A DNA stretch of 64,000 nucleotides from Pogonophryne albipinna. Lineage: Eukaryota > Chordata > Actinopteri > Perciformes > Artedidraconidae. This document shows, one piece after another, positions 13,870 to 23,957 of the stretch (positions within the stretch are counted from its first letter, which is position 1; every line of letters starts with the position of its first letter). The notes under the pieces were generated by a model, which saw nothing but the letters and a program-made list of their open reading frames with translations, searched no databases and had not been told where the DNA came from. Position numbers and translations under genes: made by a program. Location of the stretch: positions 372,001 through 436,000 of the forward strand of contig JAPTMU010000111.1 in NCBI GenBank assembly GCA_028583405.1, in the 5' to 3' direction.

Positions 13870-14807
13870 ATATGTGTATTAGTATGTGCTCTGTCACTAA
13901 CAGAGTATAATATGTGTATTAATATGTGCTTAGTCACTAACAGAGTATAATATGTGTATTAGTATGTGCTCAGTCACTAACAGAGTATAATATGTGTATT
14001 AGTATGTGCTCAGTCACTAACAGAGTATCATATGTGTATTAGTATGTGCTCAGTCACTAACAGAGTATAATATGTGTATTAGTATGTGCTCAGTCACTAA
14101 CAGAGTATAATATGTGTATTAGTATGTGCTCAGTCACTAACAGAGTATAATATGTGTATTAGTATGTACTCTGTCACTAACAGAGTATAATATGTGTATT
14201 AGTATGTGCTCAGTCACAAACAGAGTATAATATGTGTATTAGTATGTGCTGAGTCACTAACAGAGTATAATATGTGTATTAGTATGTGCTCAGTCACTAA
14301 CAGAGTATAATATGTGTATTAGTATGTGCTCAGTCACAAACAGAGTATAATATGTGTATTAGTATGTGCTGAGTCACTAACAGAGTATAATATGTGTATT
14401 AGTATGTACTCTGTCACTAACAGAGTATAATATGTGTATTAGTATGTGCTCAGTCACAAACAGAGTATAATATGTGTATTAGTATGTGCTGAGTCACTAA
14501 CAGAGTATAATATGTGTATTAGTATGTGCTGAGTCACTAACAGAGTATAATATGTGTATTAGTATGTGCTCAGTCACAAACAGAGTATAATATGTGTATT
14601 AGTATGTGCTCAGTCACTAACAGAGTATAATATGTGTATTAGTATGTACTCTGTCACTAACAGAGTATAATATGTGTATTAGTATGTGCTCAGTCACAAA
14701 CAGAGTATAATATGTGTATTAGTATGTGCTGAGTCACTAACAGAGTATAATATGTGTATTAGTATGTGCTGAGTCACTAACAGAGTATAATATGTGTATT
14801 AGTATGT

Positions 14808-15314
14808 GCCCACTCCCCCTGAACCCCGTTTCCCTGCCACCCCCCCCCCCCCCCCCCCCCTATGCAAGCCCCTCCCTCTGAACCCAGGGCTCGCTACAAT
14901 ACTGTATACTGTATACACAAACTATACAAAAACGCCTTTATGCTTTGGAGCTTGTTTATCCATCAACTGCCAGCTCGGTCTCTCAGTCACTCACTCCTGA
15001 TCGTTCACTGCGCAGTGACAGCTGCTACGGGCCTGATGTGTGAAAGTGAAACTATCTGATAGAACTTAGGTAGCCTATCAAAACGGCCCAGCCCAGCCCA
15101 GTGGGGTGTGGGTCCAGGGAGTGGCCGGAACACTTACAAATGTAACAGGGGGTGAGGTCAGGTGGTGGACCTCACCCCCTGACCTCACCCCCGGTAGGAT
15201 TTAGGTAAGCAAAAAAAAAAAAAAAAGGGAGTGGCCGGAACACTTACAAATGTGGGCCGGTAGGATTTAGGCAAAAAAAAAAATGGGTATTCCCAATGGC
15301 CAGTCCGCCCCTGT
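14808..15314. mobile_element. insertion with a DNA-transposon-like right end
   Basis: About 507 bp of unrelated sequence replaces the array; one satellite unit resumes at about 15315. It starts with a C-rich stretch including a C(20)-like run at about 14838-14857. Near its right end a module (GGAGTGGCCGGAACACTTAC ... GGTAGGATTTAGG ... A-run) occurs twice, at 15118-15225 and 15228-15286. The right terminus reads GGCCAGTCCGCCCCTG, so its reverse complement starts CAGGGGCGGACTGGCC, like hAT-type terminal repeats. No matching left end is visible, so the left side is truncated or rearranged. No ORF is convincing. Confidence 0.5.
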
Positions 15315-15352
15315 GTGTATTAGTACTCAGTAACTAACAGAGTATAATAATG
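15315..15352. repeat. orphan unit of the 40-bp satellite
   Basis: A single degenerate unit (TGTGTATTAGTACTCAGTAA then CTAACAGAGTATAATAATG) lies right of the insertion, marking the former right edge of the array. Confidence 0.8.
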
Positions 15353-15825
15353 TCCCCCCTGACACAGAACAAAGACACTGACCTGCTCCCCCCCCTCTCC
15401 TGGAGTTCTGTTCTCCTTTCAGCCTCCTCCAATCAGCCTCAGGGGGGCCTCCTGGTGCAGCTGGTGGGCCTCCTGGTGCTGCTGGAGGTTAGCTCCATCA
15501 CAGAGCCTGTCAGAGTACAGCTGGTCAAACATGAACTCTTCCAGTGTTTCTTTATTCCAATAAAATGTAGGAGTAGAAACACTAACTCTATTATTCTCTG
15601 TCTCAAGAGTTAGGAGTAGAAACACAACGTCTGCAGCTCATCACACTGATTAACCCTAACGAGCAGTCTTTACGGATTAACACACACATACACACGCAGA
15701 GAGAGATACACAAACACACCAAGAGACACACACGCACACACACACACACACACACACCACTGCAGAATTTAATACAGGATTAAACCTGTTGATAATATCT
15801 ATCAGTGAGTGTGAAGAGCATTAAA
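15353..15825. other. no gene supported; (CA)n tract
   Basis: This interval holds no supported gene. On the minus strand a 68-codon frame (15419-15625) contains KETLEEFMFDQLYSDRL followed by a Gln/His-rich stretch; it resembles part of an exon but has no clear splice sites and I do not recognise it. A CA-rich microsatellite lies at about 15680-15757. Confidence 0.5.
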
Positions 15826-15826
15826 A

Positions 15827-16727
15827 CACTTTATCCCTCCTCACCTCATACCTCAAAGACCGCACCTACAGGGTCACTTGGAGAGGGTCTGAGTCCGACC
15901 CTAGTCAATTAACTACAGGGGTCCCTCAGGGCTCTGTTCTTGGTCCCCTCCTCTTCTCCTTGTACACAAACTCGCTCGGATCAGTCATTAGCCCGCATGG
16001 TTTTTCATACCACTGCTACGCTGACGACACCCAATTAATTCTGTCCTTTCCCCGCTCAGAGACCCAGGTCGTCGCACGCATCTCTGCTTGTCTAGCTGAC
16101 ATCTCTCAGTGGATGTCTGCTCATCACCTCAAGCTCAACCTTGACAAGACTGAACTGCTTTTCCTTCCAGGAAAAGATTGTCCCACTCTTGACCTAACAA
16201 TCAACATCGGCACCTCTGTTGTTTCCCCGACTCAGACTGCAAGGAATCTGGGTGTGACCCTAGATAACAACCTGTCCTTCACTGCAAACATCGCTGCTAC
16301 AACCCGCTGCTGCAGATACACGCTTTACAACATCAGGAGGATACGTCCCCAGCTGACCCAGAAAGCCACGCAGGTTCTGGTCCAGGCTCTCGTCATCTCA
16401 CGCCTAGACTACTGCAACTCCCTCCTGGCTGGTCTACCTGCATGTGCCATCCGACCTCTGCAGCTCATCCAGAATGCAGCGGCTCGTCTGGTCTTCAACC
16501 TTCCTAAATGTTCCCACACCACTCCGCTCCTCCGCTCCCTCCACTGGCTTCCGGTAGCTGCTAGAATCCACTTCAAGACAATGGTACTTGCGTACCATGC
16601 TGCGAATGGATCTGGCCCTTCCTACATCCAGGACATGGTTAAACCGTACACCCCAGCACGTGCACTCCGCTCTGCATCAGCCAAACGGCTCGCTGCACCC
16701 TCGCTGCGAGGGGGACCCAAGTTCCCA
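15827..16727 (+). pseudogene. L2-type LINE fragment (family C), RT region
   Basis: Both ends are truncated. The reading frame shows the RT motifs [28 protein letters not shown] and [13 protein letters not shown], then [33 protein letters not shown] and [13 protein letters not shown]. It is nearly identical to the RT part of the larger family C copy on the minus strand at 34565-36041. The frame ends artificially near 16727, where homology stops at GGGGACCCAAGTTCCC and AT-rich sequence begins. Non-functional relic. Confidence 0.9.
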
Positions 16728-17048
16728 AACAATAACATCAATATATTATATAACACATGTAAACAATGACCAGAGGCCTGTAGCGTACTACGAAGCCGGT
16801 TCACCAGACCCTGGATCTGTCTGAGTTACCTAACCCAAAACAATCGCGCTCTCGCTAAGCGGCCCTACGACGCTGGTTATCAACTCGGTAACTCAAGCCA
16901 GGGTTTCTCTGTCCGGCTGAGTGCGCGTTCACATGAAAGGGGCGGGGCTAGCAACATTTGACCAATCACAAACATGGAGAAGTGTACTGACAGCGCAGCG
17001 TCATACTTCCTGAATGAAAAGTCAACTATTGTAGTGATCACTTATTAA

Positions 17049-17757
17049 TACATAATTCACTCATGGAACTACAGGTTGGGGGTATTGTTCCGCACGGACA
17101 CTTATGCTTACTGTACCTCCGGGGTATATACTGTGTCCTCCTTCCTTTCTCTTTCTCTTCTCTACTCGGACTGCAAGCCAGCAACATGTGCTTTTCTGCT
17201 CCTCAATAAAGTTACCTTTTGCACCTTCGATGCACCGCCTCCGACTCCTATCTCTCGGCACTACGCTGGTGACTCTGACATAAGTCTCGCTGAAGTTTCC
17301 GAGATTGGACCGAACATGGCTAGAGAGGCCGTTTTTCGCAAACTGCCGGAGATTTTTGGAGACGTCCGTGGCTGCCACGTGCACACGGACTGAAGCTCGG
17401 TGCGCCCCCCACGGAATGGCTGAGGACGTCGCTCGCCATTCCCGCATCGTTTCGGCACTGGGAGACAGCAAGCCTTCCAGCCACATGGAAACGATACACG
17501 ACCTGCTAGGTACGGAAGAACCCGACTTCTTTTTCATGGAACTGTTTCTTCGGGACATGCGGCTGCATGTCCAGGCTGCGCTAGCTAACACGGCTAGTGT
17601 TGAGTCCCGCGCTTTAGCCGAACAAGCTGACCGGTTCTTCCTGGCCGCCCGGCAATTTACCCCTGAGGTGCTGGCCACTACACGCAGCGGCACCGTCCCT
17701 GGTAGAGGCACGCCACCTAGCAGAGGCTCCGGGGCCGACGACATCGACTAACGTCTA
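17049..17757 (+). pseudogene. Ty3/Gypsy retrotransposon relic: LTR end and gag remnant
   Basis: CTCAATAAAGTTACC at about 17201 looks like an LTR polyadenylation region, and ACGCTGGTGACTCTGACAT at about 17263 resembles the leader that precedes gag in fish Gypsy elements. The frame 17305-17751 then encodes a gag-like segment containing ALGDSKPSSHMETIHDLLG, FFMELFLRDMRLHVQAAL and ALAEQADRFFLAARQF, the capsid-region pattern of vertebrate Gypsy gag. The N-terminal gag part is out of frame and stopped (a frame ends at 17393), and there is no protease or RT. It lies inside the disrupted TIR element. Confidence 0.75.
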
Positions 17758-17917
17758 GCGGCTTCTGGCTAGCGGCCGTCGACACCGGCTAACAGCTAAC
17801 CACGACAGCTAACGGCTAACAGCTAACGACGACTGACAAATAACGGCTAGCAGCTAACGGCTGGCTGCTTCCATGTGTTAACATCTGACTGTTAAAAAAA
17901 TGTTATGGTGGTGCCGG
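17758..17917. repeat. degenerate GCTAACGGCTAACA repeats
   Basis: Short reiterations of CTAACGGCTAACAGCTAAC-like words directly follow the gag relic. No coding signal is visible. Confidence 0.6.
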
Positions 17918-19020
17918 AGAGGAGGTTCGACCAGGCCTGGTTGACCTCGTGTGGATCCTCTCACAATTTCACCTACCTGTTTTTGATAGGCAAGGCAAGT
18001 TTATTTATATAGCACCTTTCAACACAAGGCAATTCAAGGTGCTTTACAAAAATGACATCCAGACAAAGGCATTTAAAAAAAAAGATAATAAAAGAAACAT
18101 TAAAAGAAAGAATACATGAATAAAAAGTACATGAATAAAAAGTTACAGTGCATTAAGATGTGAATAGTTCACCCAGAAGTTCCACTTTACTGATGAACAC
18201 AGCGGCTCAGTTTCAATTAAAAGCAGCGACAAAAAGAAAAGTCTTCAGCCTGGATTTAAAAGTAGTCAGAGTTGCAGCGGACCTGCAGGTTTCTGGGAGT
18301 TTGTTCCAGATATTTGGAGCATAATAACTGAACGCTGCTTCTCCATGTTTAGTTCTGACTCTGGGGACAGAAAGCTGACCAGTCCCTGAAGACCTGAGAG
18401 ATCTGGATGGTTCATCATTTAGCAGGAGGTCACAAATGTATTTTGGGCCTAAACCATTCAGTGCTTTATAAACCAGCAGCAGTATTTAGAAATCTATTCT
18501 TTGACACACAGGAAGCCAGTGTAAAGACTTCAGAACAGGAGTGATGTGATCCACTTTCTTAGTGTTAGTGAGGACTCGAGCAGCGGCGTTCTGAATCAGC
18601 TGCAGCTTTCTAATAGATGTTTTAGTGAGACCTGTGAAGACACCATTGCAGTGGTCCAGTCTACTGAAGATAAAAGCATGGACAAGTTTTTCTAAATCCT
18701 GCTGTGACATTAGTCTTTTAATCCTAGATATATTCTTTAGGTGATAGTAGGCTGATTTAGTAACTGTTTTAATGTGACTGTTGAAACTCAGGTCAGAGTC
18801 CATGACTACACCTAGATTTCTGGCTTTATCTGTTGTTTTGAACATTGCAGACTGAAGCTCAGCGCTAACTTTTATACGTTCTGCCTTGGCTCCAAAAACC
18901 ATTACCTCAGTTTTGTCTTTGATCGTGGACAGGACGCTCTTTTGAGCTTTTTCCGGTGCCTGAGAGGAGGTTTGACTAGCCGGTTGACCTTGTGTGGACA
19001 TTCTCGCTTTTTCACCACCT
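17918..19020. repeat. imperfect direct repeats flanking a LINE fragment
   Basis: About 65 bp at 17918-17983 (GAGAGGAGGTTCGACCAGG ... TTGACCTCGTGTGGATCCTC) recurs at about 18962-19020 (GAGAGGAGGTTTGACTAGCC ... TTGACCTTGTGTGGACATTC). They bracket the L2 fragment between them. They are too long and diverged for a target-site duplication, so a local duplication or two copies of one element are likelier. Confidence 0.55.
17988..18930 (-). pseudogene. L2-type LINE 3' fragment (family F)
   Basis: The minus strand carries the end of an RT ORF and a 3' UTR ending in the fish L2-type tail (plus strand GGCAAGGCAAGTTTATTTAT at 17988). The frame to 18486 encodes [44 protein letters not shown] and DHITPVLKSLHWLPV, then stops at RIDF where relatives read FK, consistent with an AAA to TAA nonsense change. 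Coding-like sequence continues below the stop to about 18290. It is 5'-truncated at about 18930. Confidence 0.85.
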
Positions 19021-19178
19021 CGACGGCGGTTCCGGACGTCTCCCACGTTTTCATCGGCGCCTGGGTGGCGCACTTCTGGACCTCTAAACTTGAAACATCC
19101 ATGACTTAAACACTTGATCCAGGATCAAAGCCACAGAGCTGCACCTGCAAGGTGAATACAGCTGGTAACAGAACAAGT

Positions 19179-19786
19179 GTTTGAATACGTACATTAACAG
19201 GTTTATGATATCACTGCCCGTCTAAGACACCATCTGACTTTCATTACATTTGACTCGAGTGTTTCCTCAACTTAATGTGTTGCTTAAAATAATCCTTCTG
19301 CATCCAGTCTGTGACACTGTGAGTGTTGCACGGCCAGATACGGCTCAGCTGACTCAGATCAGGAGATATGTGATACATTATGAAGTGATACGATGCATAC
19401 ATGCCAACCTTTTCAAATCCAAAAGAGCTAGGTTTGCGCGCGGCAAATGTGCACGCCCAAATGAGGTAATCAGAAGAAATGGAACCCAGTAATCACAGGT
19501 ATAAACCATGTATTTAACATATATTGCATCATTGTATGCATTTTTCACAAAAAGTGGTAGTTTGGTAAACAGTGACATCAACGACATGTTTGGTCTGTAA
19601 AATGTCCGAAAAGTAAAAGAATGGGAGATAAATATCCCAAGATCTCCACATTGTATTATGTTGTGTGTGTTTGTGGTCCTCTTCCAGTTGAGACACTGCA
19701 GGTGAAGGATGCTTCAGGAAAAGACCAAACACTGGATGTCTTTCAGTCGCCAACATGTGTTTTCGAGAGACTGATATTAACGGGGA
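19179..19786. other. no gene supported
   Basis: Unassigned DNA. It contains ATGCATACATGCCAACCTT at about 19394, which resembles a terminal-repeat start. Short ORFs here show no recognisable motifs. Confidence 0.5.
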
Positions 19787-19904
19787 ATCAATCAATCAAT
19801 CAATCAATCAATGTTTATTTATAGCCCAATATCACAAATGTTACATTTGTCTCAGTGGACTTCACAGTTTGTACAGAATATCAGTATGACAATACCCTCT
19901 GTCC

Positions 19905-20131
19905 TTAGACCCTTTGTCCTTAGACCCTTTGTCCTTAGACCCTCTGTCCTCAGACCCTCTGTCCTCAGACCCTCTGTCCTTAGACCCTCTGTCCTTAGAC
20001 CCTCTGTCCTCAGACCCTCTGTCCTTAGACCCTCTGTCCTTAGACCCTCTGTCCTCAGACCCTCTGTCCTTAGACCCTCTGTCCTTAGACCCTCTGTCCT
20101 CAGACCCTCTGTCCTCAGACCCTCTGTCCTT
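19905..20131. repeat. 15-bp minisatellite, left part
   Basis: About 15 copies of a CCCTCTGTCCTTAGA/CCCTCTGTCCTCAGA unit. The copy of LINE A at 13733 has only two of these units, so the array expanded within the LINE 3' UTR. The multiple-of-three period creates long artificial LRTEG/LSLDP frames on both strands. Confidence 0.93.
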
Positions 20132-23100
20132 TCAAATCAAATCAAATCAAATCAAAGTTTATTTATATAGCACATTTCCAGACAACTTTAGGTTGCGCCA
20201 AAGTGCTGTACACGGATATAAAAACACACTGCAACAATCGCAGGACAGGTCAAAAACAACAAATATGAGGCAGACACAGTTAAAATACAGAACAAAAAAC
20301 CGTCATGCTCTGCTCAAGTTTAAAAGGCCAGAGAGAAAAAGTGCGTCTTCAGGGAGGATTTAAAAGCACCTAGTGTTTGGGCCGACCTCACAGGCAAGGG
20401 CAGAGCATTCCAGAGCCTGGGACCAGCTGCAGCGAAGGCTCGGTGCCCTCTGGTTTTTAACCTGGTTTTCGGCACTACCAGCAGCATATGGTCTGCGGAC
20501 CTTAGAGCTCTGGCTGGGGTGTATCGCTGGATGAGCTCAGCTATGTAGGCCGGTGCCAGCCCGTTTAGGGCCTTAAAAACAAATAAAAGGAGTTTAAAGT
20601 CGATTCTAAACCGAACTGGAAGCCAGTGCAGTGAGGCCAGAATGGGGGTAATATGGTCACGCTTTTTGTGGCCGGTCAGGAGACGTGCAGCTGCGTTCTG
20701 CACTAGCTGCAGGCGTTTTATGGATGCCTGATCCATGCCCACATATAAAGCGTTGCAATAATCAAGTCGTGATGTCACGAAAGCGTTAATTACCCTTTCT
20801 AGGTCTTGAAATGATAAAAACGACTTGGTCTTAGCCAATAGTCGTATTTTAAAAAAGCAGGTTTTGATTACGCTGCTGACCTGTTTATCGAATTTAAAAG
20901 TGTTATTGAAGATCACTCCAAGATTCGTTACAGAGGGGAGGATGTTTTTAGTCAGGGAGCCAAGAATGTCAACCTGGGAGGCCGGAGGTTGGGGTCCAAA
21001 AAAAATGACCTCGGTCTTGCTCTCGTTGAGGGTGAGGAAGTTTAGGCTCAGCCAAGATTTTATTTCAGCCAAGCAATCCATCAATTGCTGTATGGAGTTA
21101 GCATTAGCGAGAGGGAGATATATCTGAACGTCATCAGCGTAGCAGTGGAAGGGGATGTTGTGCTTGGAGAGAATTGCACCTAGGGGCAGTATATATAATA
21201 AAAAGAGGATGGGGCCCAGAATGGAACCTTGGGGAACCCCACAGGTAAGAGGGGTTTTAGCGGAAGAGAAGGCACCTAGCTGCACTGAAAGGCTACGATC
21301 TGTTAAGTAGGACCTGAACCATGCCAGAGCAGAGCCTGTGATGCCTGCGGACTGTTTGAGCCGCGACAACAGAATGCTGTGGTCCACGGTGTCGAAAGCC
21401 GCTGACAGGTCCAGCAGCACCAGGACAGCTGGGCTACCTGAGTCGGCTGCTAGGAGGAGATCATTAAAAACCCTTAAAAGGGCTGTTTCCGTGCTGTGCA
21501 TTTGTTTAAAACCAGACTGAAACTTCTCATGGATGCCATGCGTGGTTAAAAAAGGCTGCAGCTGGGCGTAGATTACTCGCTCCAGGGCTTTGGATAAAAA
21601 AGGCAGCTGGGAGATGGGCCTAAAATTTGCAAGAATGCAGGGGTCGAGATTTTTTTTTTTAAGAAGTGGCTTGACCACGGCATGTTTGAAGGCAGCTGGG
21701 ACACATCCTGAGCTGAGAGATGTGTTTATAAGTAATAATATACTAGCTCCAACTGATTCAAAAACATCTCTGAGAAGGCGAGAGGGAATACTGTCTGAGG
21801 TGCAGTTTGTCGGCCGCAGGTGCATGACTACATCCGAGAGAGAAGAGAGTGATATAGGCTCAAAGTGGTCGAGGACAGCAGGACACAGAAGAGGAGCAGA
21901 ATCTGGGTTAGCACTAGTGTGGGCTAGCCTAAGAGCAGATACTTTTTCAATAAAAAATGACAGAAATTTATCACAGAGAGTGGTCGATGGTACAATTTGA
22001 GAAACATCACAGGGATTAATGATCGAGTTGAGGACATTAAAAAGAACCTGAGGTTTGTGGCTGTTTTTAGATATTAACAGAGAAATATGCTCTGTTTTGG
22101 CTGCTTTGACTGCCGTCTGATAGTCAGAAAGGCAAGCACGAAGGATTTCTAAGGAGACATGGAGTTTGTCCTTTTTCCATTTTCTCTCTGCACGCCTGCA
22201 AGCGCGTCTGAGAGCACGAGTACAGTCATTGAGCCACGGCTGTGGGAGAACTTTGGTGCGTCTGAGCGTAAACGGAGCAACAGAGTCAAGTATTTGTGTA
22301 CATGTCGAGTCAAACATAGAGATAAGCTCATCAGCACTAAGCGCACAGTTCATCTCTAATTTACAGATCAGAGAAGTATTAAAAGCATCAGAAAACTGTG
22401 AGGCCGTCAACGGGTTAATTAAACGCAGACGACGTGCAGGGGCTCGCGACTCGAGCCCTGCGCTAGGAATCGAGGTTGTAAACACAACAGGTAAATGGTC
22501 TGAGATACCTGTTGCTTCACAGATTTCATCCACAGATACAGATAGTCCAAACGATAATACTAAATCTAAAATGTGTCCTTTTTCGTGTGTTGGGCCAGCC
22601 ACGGACTGAACTAGACCAAAAGAATCGAGGAGATTTAAAAAGTCCCTAACCAGGGGTTTGGACTCACAACACACATGTACATTAAAATCTCCGGAGATCA
22701 AAACACGATCATATGACACCATGATCCCGGACAGAAAGTCAGAGAAGTCATTTATGAAGTCCTTATTGCATTTTGGCGGACGATATACAACAGCACAGAG
22801 CACCGGCGAGGCCGGATTTAGTTCAAACAGCTGTAACTCAAAGCTAGCGTAGCTTGTTACAGGGTGAAGCAATCGGCATTGGAGGCTAGCTCTAAACACT
22901 GAAGCTATGCCCCCACCATGGCCGGTGGTACGGGGGGAGCTGAAAAAAGTACAGTCAGGAGGAACAAGTTCAGAGAACGGAGTATACTCGCCAGCATGGA
23001 CCCAGGTCTCCGTCAGAAACATGAAGTCCAGTTGGCGAGAGGTGAAGAAGTCATTGAGCAGAAACGTCTTGTTAGCTATTGACCTAGCATTTAGCAAGGC

Positions 23101-23690
23101 CATGCTAATTTGACGTTTCGGCTCCGGTCTGGCAGAGAGTGTAGAGCGCCTTAGCTGGCGAAGATTAGCGGGCTGGACACCGCGCGGGCCGGTCAATCCG
23201 GCTGGAGGAGCTGGAGGGGCTGCTAGTGGAACCAGCAGCGGCCGCTGCTCCGGAAGGATACGCCGAATCCAACGATGTCGTGTAGCGGGAGGGCCGTGGC
23301 ATCCGAGGCGTGAAGAAGCAGCAGGAGAAGAAGAAGCAGCAGAAGAAGAAGCCCTCAGGTATGTCCTAAGGTGTACCAGCGCACCAGCGCGCTTTCCCCG
23401 GCGTCTGAATCGCTTTCGGTGGGGCTGCCTTCGGAGGTATGTTGGAATATCCCACAGTAGAGGGGGCGACGATGATGTATAGTAGTCGGAGGATGTGAGT
23501 TTTGGCAGCAGTATCAACTCCAATGAAGGTCTGAGGTGGAGGAGAGCTTGGCGATTGTAAGTGAGCAGAGCAGACACATTCTGACAAACAAATAAAATAA
23601 ACAGCAACGCTAGTCCTAAGCTCAGGGAGCGGCAGGCCGACACAGGCGCCATCTTGGTTCGTAGCCTCCTAGCGTTAGGGAGTGCCATTT
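20132..23690 (-). mobile_element. full-length L2-type LINE (LINE B)
   Basis: A complete non-LTR element inserted in the 15-bp array of LINE A. Its 3' end is a (TCAAA)n-type tail at 20132-20158 followed by the TTTATTTATATAGCACATTT tail typical of fish L2-like elements. Its 5' end abuts the array at about 23690. One uninterrupted ORF spans nearly the whole length. A target duplication cannot be defined because the target is itself repetitive. Confidence 0.9.
20320..23688 (-). CDS. LINE B endonuclease-reverse transcriptase, intact
   Basis: About 1,122 codons from the ATG at 23688 (MALPNARRLR...; an alternative start ATGGCGCCT is at 23652). The frame stays open upstream into the 15-bp array, but those codons belong to the target, so I start at the element's own ATG. 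In order: a hydrophobic N-terminal stretch (residues about 18-40) and a Ser/Pro/Arg-rich region. An AP-type endonuclease starts near residue 196 (MALLNARSIANKT, LTETWV, ISGDFNVHV, GISDHLPVVF). The reverse transcriptase follows (LLDLSAAFDTVDH, CGVPQGSILGPILF, HCYADDVQIYLPL at about residue 849), then the C-terminal HWLPVRFRIDFK region. The product would nick target DNA and copy the element RNA. No frameshift or stop is present, so it may be competent; expression is unknown. Confidence 0.92.
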   Translation of the reverse strand: MALPNARRLRTKMAPVSACRSLSLGLALLFILFVCQNVSALLTYNRQALLHLRPSLELILLPKLTSSDYYTSSSPPLLWDIPTYLRRQPHRKRFRRRGKRAGALVHLRTYLRASSSAASSSPAASSRLGCHGPPATRHRWIRRILPEQRPLLVPLAAPPAPPAGLTGPRGVQPANLRQLRRSTLSARPEPKRQISMALLNARSIANKTFLLNDFFTSRQLDFMFLTETWVHAGEYTPFSELVPPDCTFFSSPRTTGHGGGIASVFRASLQCRLLHPVTSYASFELQLFELNPASPVLCAVVYRPPKCNKDFINDFSDFLSGIMVSYDRVLISGDFNVHVCCESKPLVRDFLNLLDSFGLVQSVAGPTHEKGHILDLVLSFGLSVSVDEICEATGISDHLPVVFTTSIPSAGLESRAPARRLRLINPLTASQFSDAFNTSLICKLEMNCALSADELISMFDSTCTQILDSVAPFTLRRTKVLPQPWLNDCTRALRRACRRAERKWKKDKLHVSLEILRACLSDYQTAVKAAKTEHISLLISKNSHKPQVLFNVLNSIINPCDVSQIVPSTTLCDKFLSFFIEKVSALRLAHTSANPDSAPLLCPAVLDHFEPISLSSLSDVVMHLRPTNCTSDSIPSRLLRDVFESVGASILLLINTSLSSGCVPAAFKHAVVKPLLKKKNLDPCILANFRPISQLPFLSKALERVIYAQLQPFLTTHGIHEKFQSGFKQMHSTETALLRVFNDLLLAADSGSPAVLVLLDLSAAFDTVDHSILLSRLKQSAGITGSALAWFRSYLTDRSLSVQLGAFSSAKTPLTCGVPQGSILGPILFLLYILPLGAILSKHNIPFHCYADDVQIYLPLANANSIQQLMDCLAEIKSWLSLNFLTLNESKTEVIFFGPQPPASQVDILGSLTKNILPSVTNLGVIFNNTFKFDKQVSSVIKTCFFKIRLLAKTKSFLSFQDLERVINAFVTSRLDYCNALYVGMDQASIKRLQLVQNAAARLLTGHKKRDHITPILASLHWLPVRFRIDFKLLLFVFKALNGLAPAYIAELIQRYTPARALRSADHMLLVVPKTRLKTRGHRAFAAAGPRLWNALPLPVRSAQTLGAFKSSLKTHFFSLAF

Positions 23691-23957
23691 GACTTTGACC
23701 CTCTGTCCTCAGACCCTCTGTCCTCAGACCCTCTGTCCTTTGACCCTCTGTCCTTAGACCCTCTGTCCTTTGACCCTCTGTCCTCAGACCCTCTGTCCTC
23801 AGACCCTCTGTCCTCAGACCCTCTGTCCTCAGACCCTCTCTCCTTAGACCCTCTGTCCTCAGACCCTCTCTCCTTAGACCCTCTGTCCTCAGATCCTCTG
23901 TCCTTAGACCCTCTGTCCTTAGCCCCTCTGTCCTCAGACCCTCTGTCCTTAGACCCT
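23691..23957. repeat. 15-bp minisatellite, right part
   Basis: About 17 more units of the 15-bp repeat, continuing the array on the other side of LINE B. Sub-variants (CTTTGA, CTCTCTCC) are interspersed. Confidence 0.93.

Larger units (their letters stand above)
1..14807. repeat. 40-bp satellite/minisatellite array
   Basis: Head-to-tail copies of a 40-bp unit fill this stretch, more than 300 copies, apart from three insertions listed separately. A typical unit reads CACTAACAGAGTATAATATG followed by TGTATTAGTATGTGCTCAGT. Most copies differ by one or two bases. Recurrent variants are GCTGAGTCAC for GCTCAGTCAC, GTACTC for GTGCTC, and a 44-bp unit containing GAACACAATACAC. Small indels cluster in 1-600, about 1900-2050, 2600-3060, 3830-5030 and 5900-6230, while other stretches are almost perfect. 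No gene is supported inside; the short ORFs here are repeat translations. Confidence 0.97.
16779..19178 (-). mobile_element. interrupted copy of a TIR DNA element
   Basis: 16779-17048 matches the reverse complement of the right half of the TIR element at 29056-29811, starting with AGAGGCCTGTA and containing GTTACCTAACCCAAAACAA. 19084-19178 matches its left half (CATGACTTAAACACTTGATC). Between them lie a Gypsy relic and a LINE fragment. The far terminal repeat, equivalent to 29056-29100, is missing. This copy lacks the 328-bp inner element and so shows its empty target site near 16808-16817. Confidence 0.65.

Noticed and set aside
1..14807. CRISPR-like appearance of regularly repeated 40-mers
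   Set aside because: Repeats are contiguous with no unique spacers, and the rest of the window is vertebrate.
17305..17751. A host gene encoded by the 148-codon ORF
   Set aside because: The sequence matches the Gypsy gag capsid pattern, and its first 40 codons are out of frame with gag.
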